Below, one piece after another: positions 1 through 8,106 of a stretch of DNA of 19,165 bases. Positions within the stretch are counted from its first letter, which is position 1, and every line of letters begins with the position of its first letter. Below the pieces are notes generated by a model that was not told where the DNA came from, made no database searches, and was given only the letters and a program-made list of their open reading frames with translations. This DNA comes from an uncultured Marinilabiliaceae bacterium (GTDB taxonomy: Bacteria; Bacteroidota; Bacteroidia; Bacteroidales; Marinilabiliaceae): assembly GCA_905235955.1 (NCBI GenBank), contig CAJONN010000010.1:1-19165 (forward strand), in the 5' to 3' direction. Both the position numbers and the translations under genes were made by a program.

Positions 1-1358
1 AATATTTTTTCGCCACTTTTCTTCAGATAGGTATATTGTATGGTCATTTCGCCACCGGGTGTATCGAGCAGATAGTCGAACATATTGGTTACACTTCTGA
101 AGCCTTTGGGTGTCATCATGTCTTCGTCCATACCATGCACGGTGTCGTTGGGTTCATAGCCAAGTATTCGGCGGATAGATGGGCTCTCGAAGGTTACTTC
201 GCGATCTTCGTTGTATATTGATATAAATTCTGAAGCGTTAGTGAGCAAGGCTTGCAAACGTTTCTGACCATTTTCTACTTCTTGTATTTTTATAGCAAGT
301 TCGCGGTTGGTCATTTCTACGTTTTCTTTTGCCTCCATCATTTCGAGGGCGTTTTGTTGCAACTGCTCTTCGTTCTTTTTGAGTGTGGCTGTCATCTCTT
401 GTGATTCACGCAAGAGTTGTGCTGTTCGCTCGTTTATTTTGAGGTTGTAGATAGTTGCGCCTATTATTTTTCCGAGTTCTTCGGCCAGTGATATGAAGTG
501 TTGTGGAAGTCGTTTTTTGAAGAACGATAGTTCTATTACGCCTTGCACCTCATCTTCTTGTAGCAATGGAACTATGAGTATAGTACGTGGTTTTTGTGCA
601 CCGAGCAGTCCTGATGTTATGGTGAAGTAGTCTTCAGGTACATCGGTTCGATATATTATTTGTCGTTCGTAGGCAGCTGCGCCAATAAGTCCTTTACCTA
701 TTTTTATTGTGGTTGTTTCATATCTTCTACGATCGTAGGCATATTGCGTCAAGGTTCTGAGTTCGTTGCCTTCAAGAATGAAGAATGCACCTTGCACTGC
801 TTCGTAGTACGACACTATGCCTTGCATTGTCTCTATGGCAAGTTCGTCTATTTTGGTGTGTGCACGCAATATATCTGATATTTTTTCCTTTCCGCGTGTT
901 ACCCATGAATACTGGTTCTCTTTTTCTTTGGTATCCATTAGGTTTCGACCAAGTTTCATAAGTGTTTTTTGTAGCTCTGAGTCAGAATTGCTATATGTGC
1001 CGTCGACGCTTTGACCTGCACCAATTTTGCCTGCCATAACAATTGAGTTATCTATCTGGCTCTGAAGCATATCAACCTGATTTACAAGCACCTCAAGACG
1101 TATACGCTTAAAGTTGACTATGTACAAACTGAGAAGCAGAAGCACAAGAACTATGAAGTCGAATATCCAAACAAAGATGTATCGGTGCAGATACATGATG
1201 TTGCTCAGTGATACATTGAGTCCGATAAGGCTCATTATCGATGTCCAGCCAATAAGTAGCACTGCCATAACTGCAATGAGCGCAGCATACCACTGCACTT
1301 CGCTAAAGCCGGATGGCGACATGTAATCGATATATGTTACTTCTTTTTTCTCTTTCAT
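1..1358 (-). CDS. Membrane GAF-PAS sensor protein, 3' end cut by window edge
   Basis: Reading the minus strand from the ATG at 1358 gives an uninterrupted frame of 452 codons that runs off the left edge. Two membrane segments are visible, about residues 23-47 and 59-82, with only a short loop between them, so this is not a classical periplasmic sensor. A GAF domain follows (about 165-305), with the stretch D239-V-P-E-D-Y244 and S249-G250. A long helical coiled-coil segment (about 305-365) leads to a PAS domain starting near 368 (EFISIYNEDREVTF region), which is truncated here. The next upstream ATG (1369) meets a stop after four codons, so 1358 is the start. The gene lies 19 nt after the GAF protein at 1378-2319 and belongs to the same operon. 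It is a paralogue of the sensor at 4516-6399. Whether a kinase, cyclase or other output follows the PAS domain cannot be seen. Ligand unknown. Confidence 0.85.
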   Translation of the reverse strand, partial: MKEKKEVTYIDYMSPSGFSEVQWYAALIAVMAVLLIGWTSIMSLIGLNVSLSNIMYLHRYIFVWIFDFIVLVLLLLSLYIVNFKRIRLEVLVNQVDMLQSQIDNSIVMAGKIGAGQSVDGTYSNSDSELQKTLMKLGRNLMDTKEKENQYSWVTRGKEKISDILRAHTKIDELAIETMQGIVSYYEAVQGAFFILEGNELRTLTQYAYDRRRYETTTIKIGKGLIGAAAYERQIIYRTDVPEDYFTITSGLLGAQKPRTILIVPLLQEDEVQGVIELSFFKKRLPQHFISLAEELGKIIGATIYNLKINERTAQLLRESQEMTATLKKNEEQLQQNALEMMEAKENVEMTNRELAIKIQEVENGQKRLQALLTNASEFISIYNEDREVTFESPSIRRILGYEPNDTVHGMDEDMMTPKGFRSVTNMFDYLLDTPGGEMTIQYTYLKKSGEKI

Positions 1359-1377
1359 ATTCTCTTCATTCTTCCGC

Positions 1378-2319
1378 TTAATCGTCTAACAGAACATTGT
1401 CAATATCTTTCCAAATGTCGGCTAATGCCAATTTGCTGAAGCTCGACACTTCAGCTATACCTACTACTTTGTTGTTCTGCTTTATTGGCAGTATGTAGAC
1501 GTTGATGGTTTCGGTTTTGCCCAGCCCTGACATTATTGTCAGATAATCAGCTGGCACATCGTTTATTTTGGTCAACTGTCCTGTTTGTATTACTTGCCCA
1601 AAGATGGCATCGTCGGGTGTGATTTGGCGCAGTTTTAGTTCTTCGTCAAAATAATCTTGATCAGTGAGTGCGTAGGTGCCTGATAGTTCAAACACGTCGT
1701 CGCTTTGACGTTTCATATAGATAACACCACAACAGATGTCTGAGCATTCTACAAGCGACTTGAGTATGTATTCGCCTTTGTTGTCAGAGCCTTGTGCTTT
1801 GAGGCGATTTTTGTGTATGGTGTCGATGAGTGCTTGGCTGTTTTTACCAAACGACTGTTGCTTGCGTGTAGCTATGTTGTGGTCATGTATTTCAGCTTTG
1901 AGCGAGCGTATTTCCTGATCTTTATCTTTGCGTATTTGCTCTAAGTTGTTGATGTCTTGCTTGAGCCCTATTACTATTCTGTTTGATTTGAAAATGATGT
2001 AACAGTTGAATGATGCTGAGCAAATAACTAAGAAGAGGTTGACCATCACAAATACTGGCTGCGATACGTTGTAGGGCATAAACTGCCAAAACAAGAACAT
2101 ACCGAAGAAACATGACAATGATATGAACACTTTGGCGTTGAGCGAAAGCGAAACAACTGCATTGTAGCATCTGACTACAATATTTTTGATGCATACAAAT
2201 ATAGCAATGGCACACTTCTTCAGAAAGCTACCAACTTTTTGAGCTATGTTGATAGCATTGTCGCGAATGTAATGCCATTCGGTTTCTATGAGTTCATATA
2301 GCGGGTCAATATTCTTCAT
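1378..2319 (-). CDS. Membrane-anchored GAF-domain protein without output domain
   Basis: This 313-residue protein has an amphipathic N-terminal region (about 30-60) and two hydrophobic segments (about 63-81 and 87-112). A charged coiled coil (about 115-148) follows, then one C-terminal GAF domain (about 180-308). The GAF domain shares the signature D254-V-P-A-D-Y259...S264-G-L with the two other GAF sensors of this operon. It ends after the GAF domain, with no kinase, cyclase or methyl-accepting domain. A cysteine cluster (C192, C196, C197) sits in the GAF domain and could be redox- or metal-related, but this is only a possibility. The start codon overlaps the stop of the upstream CheB-like gene by 4 nt (ATGA), implying translational coupling. 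Its job is probably sensing, or scaffolding beside the CheB/CheR pair. I do not recognise a named family beyond GAF. Confidence 0.8.
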   Translation of the reverse strand: MKNIDPLYELIETEWHYIRDNAINIAQKVGSFLKKCAIAIFVCIKNIVVRCYNAVVSLSLNAKVFISLSCFFGMFLFWQFMPYNVSQPVFVMVNLFLVICSASFNCYIIFKSNRIVIGLKQDINNLEQIRKDKDQEIRSLKAEIHDHNIATRKQQSFGKNSQALIDTIHKNRLKAQGSDNKGEYILKSLVECSDICCGVIYMKRQSDDVFELSGTYALTDQDYFDEELKLRQITPDDAIFGQVIQTGQLTKINDVPADYLTIMSGLGKTETINVYILPIKQNNKVVGIAEVSSFSKLALADIWKDIDNVLLDD

Positions 2320-2879
2320 TTCAGTTTATTCAAGAAGTCGGTTATCCCATCAGGGCTAAGCACCAGATTGGGTTTAATGAGCTTGAGTGCAGCTTTGGGC
2401 ATTGTGTCTACTTCAGCTGTTTGTGGATCTTGCACAATGGTAAATCCGTTTTTGTCAGCTATATCTTTTAGTCCTTTTGCACCATCTTTGTTGGCTCCTG
2501 TAAGTATTATGCCAATGCATTTTTCTCTATATGCCATAGCTGCCGACGAGAGTGTGTAGTCTATCGACGGACGACTTTGGTTGTTCATCTCTTCTACTGA
2601 GAGTGATATTGTGCCATCAAACTCAACAAACATATGATAGTTGGCTGGTGCCAAATATACTTTGCCTTTTTCTATGCGCTCTTTGTCGTATGGCTCTACA
2701 ACTTTCATATTCGACTTCAAGTCAAGATTTTCGGCCAATCCTGAGCGAATATGCTTGAGCCTATGCATACAAATGATTATAGGCAGTTCAAAGTCCTGAC
2801 GCAGTTTTGACAGCATCTTGAGCACTACGGCAAAACTTCCGGCAGAGCCTCCTATTACTATGGCCTTATAATCACTCAT
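2316..2879 (-). CDS. cheB: CheB-type methylesterase domain without receiver domain
   Basis: This 187-residue protein consists only of the CheB catalytic domain, which removes methyl esters from receptor glutamates (and deamidates glutamine). The serine-histidine-aspartate triad is visible: S12 in GGSAGS, H39 in ICMHR, and D132 in ILTGANKDGAKG. The usual motifs RPSIDYTL and VQDPQTAEVDTMPKAA also fit. The phospho-regulated receiver domain that normally covers the active site in CheB is absent, and the protein starts almost directly at the first catalytic strand. It is therefore presumably not controlled by CheA phosphotransfer in the normal way. It lies 10 nt after the degenerate CheR, and its stop overlaps the next GAF gene. 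The neighbourhood CheR-CheR-CheB-sensor resembles the CheB-CheR-PAS fusion proteins of other bacteria, here as separate genes. A full-length CheB is encoded at 6427-7572. Confidence 0.9.
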   Translation of the reverse strand: MSDYKAIVIGGSAGSFAVVLKMLSKLRQDFELPIIICMHRLKHIRSGLAENLDLKSNMKVVEPYDKERIEKGKVYLAPANYHMFVEFDGTISLSVEEMNNQSRPSIDYTLSSAAMAYREKCIGIILTGANKDGAKGLKDIADKNGFTIVQDPQTAEVDTMPKAALKLIKPNLVLSPDGITDFLNKLK

Positions 2880-2889
2880 AAGTGTGTTT

Positions 2890-3675
2890 CTATAATCGGT
2901 ATATACTTTCGTCCTTTTCTACTGGTTTTAGCATAGTAGAATGTAGGTTTGGGGTTTCTTTTATGCCAAATGCCAAAAGTCCGTTGGCGTTGAGCGACTG
3001 CTTTAGACGTTCTACGACTTTATCTTGCAATGACATACCATATTCGAGCATTTGGTTGCGAAATATGATGAGGTCATACTTTTCTACTGCGCTATGCATA
3101 AACCATTGTTTTACAAAGGTAACATTATCGAGCAAATTGCTCATAAGCGAAACGCTACCATTATCGTTGGTGTAGAAATAGTCGTCAAATTTTTCTCCTG
3201 ACTCAAGTCGTTCGAAATTTGAGCGGTTTACTTCGTCATATTTTTGTGGTATGTTGAGTGCCAATATCTCTTTTTGGGTGAGTTCTGACAACACATTGCC
3301 TACTACTCTGATGTTGTCTATTTTCATTTGCTTGAGCAGAACAAGCAAGCTATATAGTTCAAAACCATTGGTAAGGTTGGGCAGCCAAATTGTGAGCGAT
3401 TGCCTTCCATTGATATTTTTGCGCAATGCACGCCAAAAGGCCGGATCGCGAAAAAGTTCGGTCGATGGAATGTTTAGCTCAAAAACTATTTCGTCCAACT
3501 TGTCTTTATTAGCAAACAAGAGGCAAAAATCAGCCACTTTGTGTATGCCATATTTTTCAAATAGATATGTTATCCGACGCCTAAAAAAATTGATGCTATA
3601 ACCTGTATATTCAATTTTTGTTGCTTCGGTTAGCTTTGAGTTTATCTCACGTATGTCGTTTATTGTCAAAAACAT
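2890..3675 (-). CDS. Degenerate CheR-like protein, possible pseudo-methyltransferase
   Basis: At 261 residues this has CheR length and fold. The N-terminal helical domain comes first, then STELFRDPAFW (R76 kept), then a Rossmann-type methyltransferase domain. The S-adenosylmethionine pocket looks damaged. The canonical Ala-Cys-Ser-Ser-Gly-Glu-Glu loop is LPNLTNGFELYS (98-109). The acidic residue in GTDIS is lost (GNVLS, V128). CRNVLIYF has become IFRNQMLEYG (204-213), and the GHSE end motif reads FGIKE. The gene directly upstream (3691-4500) is its closest relative in the window, with shared patterns such as TELFRDPA.W and G-[FL]-E-[LV]-Y-S, and it keeps the motifs. This suggests a tandem duplication followed by decay of the active site. 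The frame is fully open and the spacing tidy, so the protein is probably made, perhaps as a binding or regulatory partner of the active CheR. Membership of the CheR family is clear; loss of activity is inferred. Confidence 0.8.
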   Translation of the reverse strand: MFLTINDIREINSKLTEATKIEYTGYSINFFRRRITYLFEKYGIHKVADFCLLFANKDKLDEIVFELNIPSTELFRDPAFWRALRKNINGRQSLTIWLPNLTNGFELYSLLVLLKQMKIDNIRVVGNVLSELTQKEILALNIPQKYDEVNRSNFERLESGEKFDDYFYTNDNGSVSLMSNLLDNVTFVKQWFMHSAVEKYDLIIFRNQMLEYGMSLQDKVVERLKQSLNANGLLAFGIKETPNLHSTMLKPVEKDESIYRL

Positions 3676-3690
3676 ATCTACTCAAAATAC

Positions 3691-4500
3691 TTATGCCTTT
3701 TTCTGATAAAACTGCCCCATTTTTGTAAACCGAGTTGACATAAGCGATGTCAGACTCTCTTGCCTACCCAAAATAAGTGCAGCGCCGTCATACATTTTGG
3801 TACAAACTGATGCCATTATTTTGTTTTGCAGTTTTTCGTTGAAGTATATCATCACATTTCTGAAGAATACTACGTCAACTTTGTATGCAAATGGTATTTT
3901 GTCTTGCACCAAGTTTTGTATTATAAATGAAGGTCGTTCGGTCATAAACGACTTTATTTTCATTGTATCGTTATGCTCATCAATGTCAAAATAGTCTTCA
4001 AACTTAGCGTTTAATCCGCAACCTTTCATCACCTCATCAAAGTTGTCTTTGAAGTAGAGGTTGAATTTGTAAGCATATTCGCCTTGACGAGCTATGTCGA
4101 GCACACGTGGGTTGATGTCGGTGCCAATAACGCGGCATTTATCAAACAGCCCCATTTGGTGCATCAATATAAGGTTGGAATATACCTCCAAACCTCTCGA
4201 ACAGCCTATGTGCCAAAATGTTATATTCGGACTTTTGGGCAATTGCTGATAAAGTGTTTTATATAGAGAAATCCAAGTAGCAGGGTCGCGAAAAAGCTCT
4301 GTGGTATTGACGGTTATTTCATCAATAACTTTGTTTCGGAACGTAGTGTCGATGAGCGACTTATCAAGCATTTGCTCAAACGTAAGCCCTGTGCCTTCGC
4401 ATATCTTCTCGAGCCTACGTGAGATAGAATTGTCTGAATAGTCACAGAAATCATATCCCGTTCTGTTTTTGAAGCTTTTCAGAAACTGCTTGAAGTCCAT
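3691..4500 (-). CDS. cheR: CheR family protein-glutamate methyltransferase (second copy)
   Basis: This 269-residue protein is predicted to transfer a methyl group from S-adenosylmethionine to glutamate side chains of a signalling protein. An N-terminal helical domain (about 1-60) precedes TTELFRDPATW (R71). The methyltransferase domain has motif I as HIGCSRGLEVYS (97-108), with SR replacing the usual SS or ST. GTDINP (126-131) supplies the ribose-binding Asp, and FFRNVMIYF is at 212-220. The C-terminal GRQESL (245-250) replaces GHSES. These features are diverged from the canonical CheR at 9028-9897, but the key residues are kept, so activity is plausible. It lies 15 nt after the GAF-PAS-PAS sensor and 15 nt before the degenerate CheR copy. 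This pairing suggests its target is the neighbouring sensor(s) rather than, or as well as, the MCP. That is inference from position only. Confidence 0.88.
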   Translation of the reverse strand: MDFKQFLKSFKNRTGYDFCDYSDNSISRRLEKICEGTGLTFEQMLDKSLIDTTFRNKVIDEITVNTTELFRDPATWISLYKTLYQQLPKSPNITFWHIGCSRGLEVYSNLILMHQMGLFDKCRVIGTDINPRVLDIARQGEYAYKFNLYFKDNFDEVMKGCGLNAKFEDYFDIDEHNDTMKIKSFMTERPSFIIQNLVQDKIPFAYKVDVVFFRNVMIYFNEKLQNKIMASVCTKMYDGAALILGRQESLTSLMSTRFTKMGQFYQKKA

Positions 4501-4515
4501 ATAAAACTTATGGTT

Positions 4516-6399
4516 TTAGAAAAGTTCTACTTCAACCTTTTGTATAAATGCTGTAAACGAATGCTCTTCTCCTACTTCGGCTTCTGAAAGCATCATCAGC
4601 ACTGGCTCTTCTTCTCCAAATTTGTTTTTGATAGGTATTTCGCGGCGTTCGCCTACTATCTTTTTCAACTCAGGTGTAACAAGGGCTTTTACGAAGTCGT
4701 TGTTCTGAATACTATCTGACGAGAAGAGCATACTGATGTTTTGTCCAAGCACTTCAGAGCGTTCAAAGCCCCACAAATGTTCGGCAGCTGCATTGAAGAA
4801 TTCTATTGTACCTTCGTTGCTTGTGGTGAAGATGGCATCGAGCGAACCTTCAAGGGTCTTTTCGTTTCTGATTTTTACAGCCTCTATCTCTTTGAATTGC
4901 TCTTTCATCTCGTTGCGTGTTTCACGCAAAAGTATGTCAACTTCATCTTTGCTCTTTCGCATCTCTTCCTCCAACTTCACTTGCTCAGCTATGTTGGTTT
5001 CGAGGCTCTTGATGTAGAGCACTTCGCCATCATCGTCAACTACGGGCGAGTATGTCGACAAGAGCCATATCTCTTCGCCTCGTTTGTTGCGTCGGCGCAC
5101 ACGACCGCTGAATGTTTCACCTTTTTGTAGTGTTGCCAATATGTCATCGAGCTGGTTGACATCTTCTTTGAAGAAAAAGACTTTCATGCTCTGGTCTTCA
5201 ATCTCTTCAGGTTTGTAGTTGAATGTTTTCAAGAAGTTGTCGTTTACGCTCTTTATTGTGCCATCGGTTTCAAACTCAGCACTTATCGATGCGTGGTTGA
5301 TGGCTTCCAATATACCTTTCATTTCAACCTCTCTGCGCTGGTTCTCTTCCTGAGTAGCGCGCATCTCTTCCATATTTTGACGCAGTTCTTCTTCTTGTTG
5401 GCGCATCTTCTCTGACTGTGCTTGTGTTTCGCTAAGTAGCTTGCGAGTGCGCATATTGTTCTGCACGTTTGATATGGTAAGTGCTATTGATTCGGCTGTT
5501 TTCTCTACAAAACCTATTTCATATTCTTCAAATTCTCTGAACGATGCCATCTCTATGGCACCATATATGTCGTCGCTGGTTTTCAGTGGCACTACAAGTA
5601 ACGATTTCGGACCAGCTTCGCCCAATCCAGAGGTTACGTTGATATAGTTGTCTGGTATGTCGGTCATATAGATCGTCTCTTTTTCCAATCCGCATCGACC
5701 TATTATGCCTTCGCCCCAAAGTATTTTTTTGTCAGTGAATTTTTTTCTATCAAAAGCAACATGACCTGTCATTTCAAAGAACTTATGTTCTTCATCGTCT
5801 TTGTTCAAAATGAAGAAACCTGCCTGATTGATTTTCATATAGTCAACCAAGTATCTGACAACGGTATATGACAACTCTTCCATGTTGTCTTGGTTGCGTC
5901 GGAGTATTTCACCAAACTGTGCCACACCATTGGTAACCCATGTGCGTTGTTCTTCCTCTTTTCTTCGTTTTATCTCTTCGTCTTTATTCTTTGAGAGGGT
6001 TTTGCGCAATTCGTTGAGCGACAATATCAACTCATCGTTTTCTGAATGTTTGTCACGGCCATCAAACTCTTCATAGTTGCCTTGTCCAAGTGCTTCAACA
6101 ATGGTAAGGATGTCAGACGAACGTTTTTCATCCTCTTTCATTTGTTTGTTTTGTTGCCTAATAATGCCAGACATTTTGTAAGCTAAGAAATATCCAGCAC
6201 CTGCACACAACAAGGGGAAAAATATGATGACCCACACTCCGGGAAAGAGTCGTATAAAGTCTGAGACTGTACGTTCACTATCGTGGTATACGTTTGAATC
6301 AGCAGCCAGCAACAATGTTACCAGTGCTACTATCAGTCCAAAGATAAATCCACGTAAGGCGTACAGACGCACAAGCTGATTCAGTTTCTTATTTTTCAT
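4516..6399 (-). CDS. Membrane GAF-PAS-PAS sensor protein, no recognisable output domain
   Basis: This 627-residue protein has two hydrophobic membrane segments (about 17-33 and 55-75) with a loop of only about 20 residues. A HAMP-like or linker helix region (about 76-140) follows, then a coiled coil. A GAF domain occupies about 165-312, with the signature D247-I-P-D-N-Y252...S257-G-L-G and the strand YGAIEMASF. A long Glu/Gln-rich coiled coil (about 320-365) leads to a PAS domain with PAC tail (about 362-475; GEEIWLLSTYSPV, NITEQ-like end). Another helical linker (about 475-512) leads to a second PAS domain (about 512-625). The protein stops there: no histidine kinase, GGDEF, EAL or methyl-accepting domain is seen. 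It sits 27 nt after full-length CheB and 15 nt before the second CheR. That placement suggests a cytoplasmic, membrane-tethered sensor whose state is read or modified by CheR/CheB-type enzymes. Ligand and cofactor are unknown. Confidence 0.85.
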   Translation of the reverse strand: MKNKKLNQLVRLYALRGFIFGLIVALVTLLLAADSNVYHDSERTVSDFIRLFPGVWVIIFFPLLCAGAGYFLAYKMSGIIRQQNKQMKEDEKRSSDILTIVEALGQGNYEEFDGRDKHSENDELILSLNELRKTLSKNKDEEIKRRKEEEQRTWVTNGVAQFGEILRRNQDNMEELSYTVVRYLVDYMKINQAGFFILNKDDEEHKFFEMTGHVAFDRKKFTDKKILWGEGIIGRCGLEKETIYMTDIPDNYINVTSGLGEAGPKSLLVVPLKTSDDIYGAIEMASFREFEEYEIGFVEKTAESIALTISNVQNNMRTRKLLSETQAQSEKMRQQEEELRQNMEEMRATQEENQRREVEMKGILEAINHASISAEFETDGTIKSVNDNFLKTFNYKPEEIEDQSMKVFFFKEDVNQLDDILATLQKGETFSGRVRRRNKRGEEIWLLSTYSPVVDDDGEVLYIKSLETNIAEQVKLEEEMRKSKDEVDILLRETRNEMKEQFKEIEAVKIRNEKTLEGSLDAIFTTSNEGTIEFFNAAAEHLWGFERSEVLGQNISMLFSSDSIQNNDFVKALVTPELKKIVGERREIPIKNKFGEEEPVLMMLSEAEVGEEHSFTAFIQKVEVELF

Positions 6400-6426
6400 T
6401 CTAATACTTTAACAGGGTATGGGTTT

Positions 6427-7572
6427 CTATCTTTTATTTGCAGTCACTTGAACCAAGTGTTCGGTTATTTTGTTGAGTGGCAAAACAGTATCAACGGCAC
6501 CCGCTTTGAAGGCTTCTTTGGGCATGCCATATACTATACACGATGCTTCGTCTTGACCAATGGTGTATGCGCCTGTGTCATGTAACTCTTGCATACCTTT
6601 GGCGCCATCGTTGCCCATGCCGGTAAGTATTACACCTATGGCGTTGTTGCCTGCATAGCGCGCTGCTGAGCGAAACAACACATCTACCGACGGACGATGA
6701 CGATTGACTAGCGGACCATCTTTCACTTCAACTATATATTCTTTGCCTACTCGTTTCAGAAGCATGTGTTTGTTGCCGGGGGCAATAAGTACACGACCTC
6801 TGTATACTTTATCGCCGTTTTCGGCCTCTTTCACTTCAAGTTTTGATATTTGGTTTAGGCTGTTTGAAAACGACTTGGTAAATCCTTCAGGCATGTGCTG
6901 CACTATTACTATGCCCGGCATGTCGGCTGGCATGGTGCGCAGTAACACTCTGATGGCTTCTGTTCCGCCAGTTGATGCACCCAATACTATAATTTGTTCT
7001 GTGCTGATAATTACATCGTTGATGCTTGCTTTTTCAAGCATTACATCAGCTGTGTATTTGGGCGTTACGGCAAGTGGATTGCTGTGCGGATTGATTGGGT
7101 CAATTATTGGTGTTGGCTGTTGTTGCTGCACTGTAGCTTTGAGTTCTTCTGGACTACGCCTACGCAATTTTGATTGTGCAGCAGCTTTGACTACATCGCA
7201 AAGCATTATGTGCGACTCTTGGAAGAATATGTCAGGGTTCATCGATGGTTTGCCGATGACTTCGGTTGCGCCATATTCCAGTGCTTTCATTGCCACCTCG
7301 GTGCCTGCGGTGGTGAGTGATGATATAACTACAACGGGTATAGGGTGCTGAGCCATAATCTTTCTGAGAAATGTAAGACCGTCCATGCGGGGCATTTCAA
7401 CATCAAGAGTTATAACGTCTGGCACCTCTTTCATTATCTTCTTTACAGCAATGATAGGGTCGGCGGCAGTTCCCATCACTTCTATTTCGGGATCTTCCTC
7501 CAATATTGCTGTAAGTGACTGTCGCACAATGGCTGAGTCATCGACAACTAAAACGCGTATTTTATTTCCCAT
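6427..7572 (-). CDS. cheB: CheB: receiver domain plus protein-glutamate methylesterase
   Basis: This is the standard chemotaxis adaptation enzyme, 381 residues. The N-terminal receiver domain (about 4-125) has the acidic pair D11-D12, the phospho-acceptor D57 in [11 protein letters not shown], the Ser/Thr region VVISSLTT, and K108 in IGKPS. A proline- and glutamine-rich linker (about 145-180) leads to the methylesterase domain (about 192-378). Its triad is visible as S200 in GASTGG, H226 in VQHMPEGF and D322 in [11 protein letters not shown]. Phosphorylation by CheA relieves inhibition and lets it demethylate MCP glutamates. The start at 7572 is supported by a strong Shine-Dalgarno sequence, AAAGGAG, nine bases upstream, unusual among these genes. 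It follows cheD by 48 nt and precedes the GAF-PAS-PAS sensor by 27 nt. No key residue is missing. Confidence 0.97.
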   Translation of the reverse strand: MGNKIRVLVVDDSAIVRQSLTAILEEDPEIEVMGTAADPIIAVKKIMKEVPDVITLDVEMPRMDGLTFLRKIMAQHPIPVVVISSLTTAGTEVAMKALEYGATEVIGKPSMNPDIFFQESHIMLCDVVKAAAQSKLRRRSPEELKATVQQQQPTPIIDPINPHSNPLAVTPKYTADVMLEKASINDVIISTEQIIVLGASTGGTEAIRVLLRTMPADMPGIVIVQHMPEGFTKSFSNSLNQISKLEVKEAENGDKVYRGRVLIAPGNKHMLLKRVGKEYIVEVKDGPLVNRHRPSVDVLFRSAARYAGNNAIGVILTGMGNDGAKGMQELHDTGAYTIGQDEASCIVYGMPKEAFKAGAVDTVLPLNKITEHLVQVTANKR

Positions 7573-7581
7573 TGCAGCTTT

Positions 7582-7588
7582 CTCCTTT
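7582..7588 (-). promoter_or_regulatory. Strong Shine-Dalgarno sequence for cheB
   Basis: The minus-strand sequence AAAGGAG ends nine bases before the cheB ATG at 7572. Most other starts in this operon show no such match, as is usual for Bacteroidota, so this ribosome binding site stands out and fixes the cheB start. Confidence 0.7.
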
Positions 7589-7620
7589 CTTATTCAGAAG
7601 GCTTTTTCTGCCTTTAGTTT

Positions 7621-8094
7621 TCAAATTTCTCTCTTTTCCAAGAATTTATGCCTTACTTCGCCAGTGTCAGTAAAGTAAAGTATTTTTCTGCCACGCTTAC
7701 CTCCCAAGCTTTTTGCTTTGATTGGTATTTTATAGCTATCAAGCATCAAACATGCTATTTGTATGTTCCTTTCGCCTATTTGGGTTGATGATTTATCTTC
7801 ACCAACAGAAAGGAGTTCACCGCCGCCAAATACTTTAGCTTCAAGGTCTTCCATTCTGCTACCCATACAACGCATTTTTTCAATCAGTTTGTCTATCGCT
7901 ATGTTGCCGTATTTAGGTGATGCAAGATCGTTGCCACTCCATGTAGGTAGCATATAATGGTTGATGCCACCAAAATGAAGTCTTTTATCCCATAGGCATA
8001 CTGCTACGCACGACCCGAGCACTGTTTTCACAACATACGGCTCTCGGCTGGCAAAGAATGACGAAGGATACAAAAAATGTTGTAAATATTCCAT
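7621..8094 (-). CDS. cheD: CheD: receptor glutamine deamidase
   Basis: This 157-residue protein matches the CheD family, which deamidates specific glutamines of MCPs and in some bacteria interacts with CheC. The nucleophile Cys29 lies in VLGSCVAVCLWD and the catalytic His46 in GGINHYMLP. Thr24, just before the Cys, may be the third catalytic residue. The C-terminal half has the expected VFGGGELL and GERNIQIA patterns and ends with a GxRGRKILYFTDTGEV strand. No CheC is found in the window, so any CheC-dependent regulation would need a gene elsewhere. It lies 12 nt after the histidine-kinase-like gene and 48 nt before cheB, within the adaptation block of the operon. Confidence 0.95.
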   Translation of the reverse strand: MEYLQHFLYPSSFFASREPYVVKTVLGSCVAVCLWDKRLHFGGINHYMLPTWSGNDLASPKYGNIAIDKLIEKMRCMGSRMEDLEAKVFGGGELLSVGEDKSSTQIGERNIQIACLMLDSYKIPIKAKSLGGKRGRKILYFTDTGEVRHKFLEKREI

Positions 8095-8106
8095 TCGTCT
8101 ATTCTC

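Noticed and set aside
4516..6399. Calling the GAF-PAS-PAS protein a sensor histidine kinase
   Set aside because: The protein ends right after the second PAS domain. No HisKA box or ATP-binding motif is present and the next gene starts 15 nt later.
6704..7351. Plus-strand open frame (215 codons) opposite cheB
   Set aside because: CheB on the minus strand has intact catalytic and receiver motifs over the same span. The antisense frame has no recognisable family and no promoter.
7573..7620. Small AAGGC/GCCTT hairpin in the cheD-cheB gap
   Set aside because: The stem is only 5 bp and no T-run follows on the transcribed strand. It is not convincing as a terminator or attenuator.
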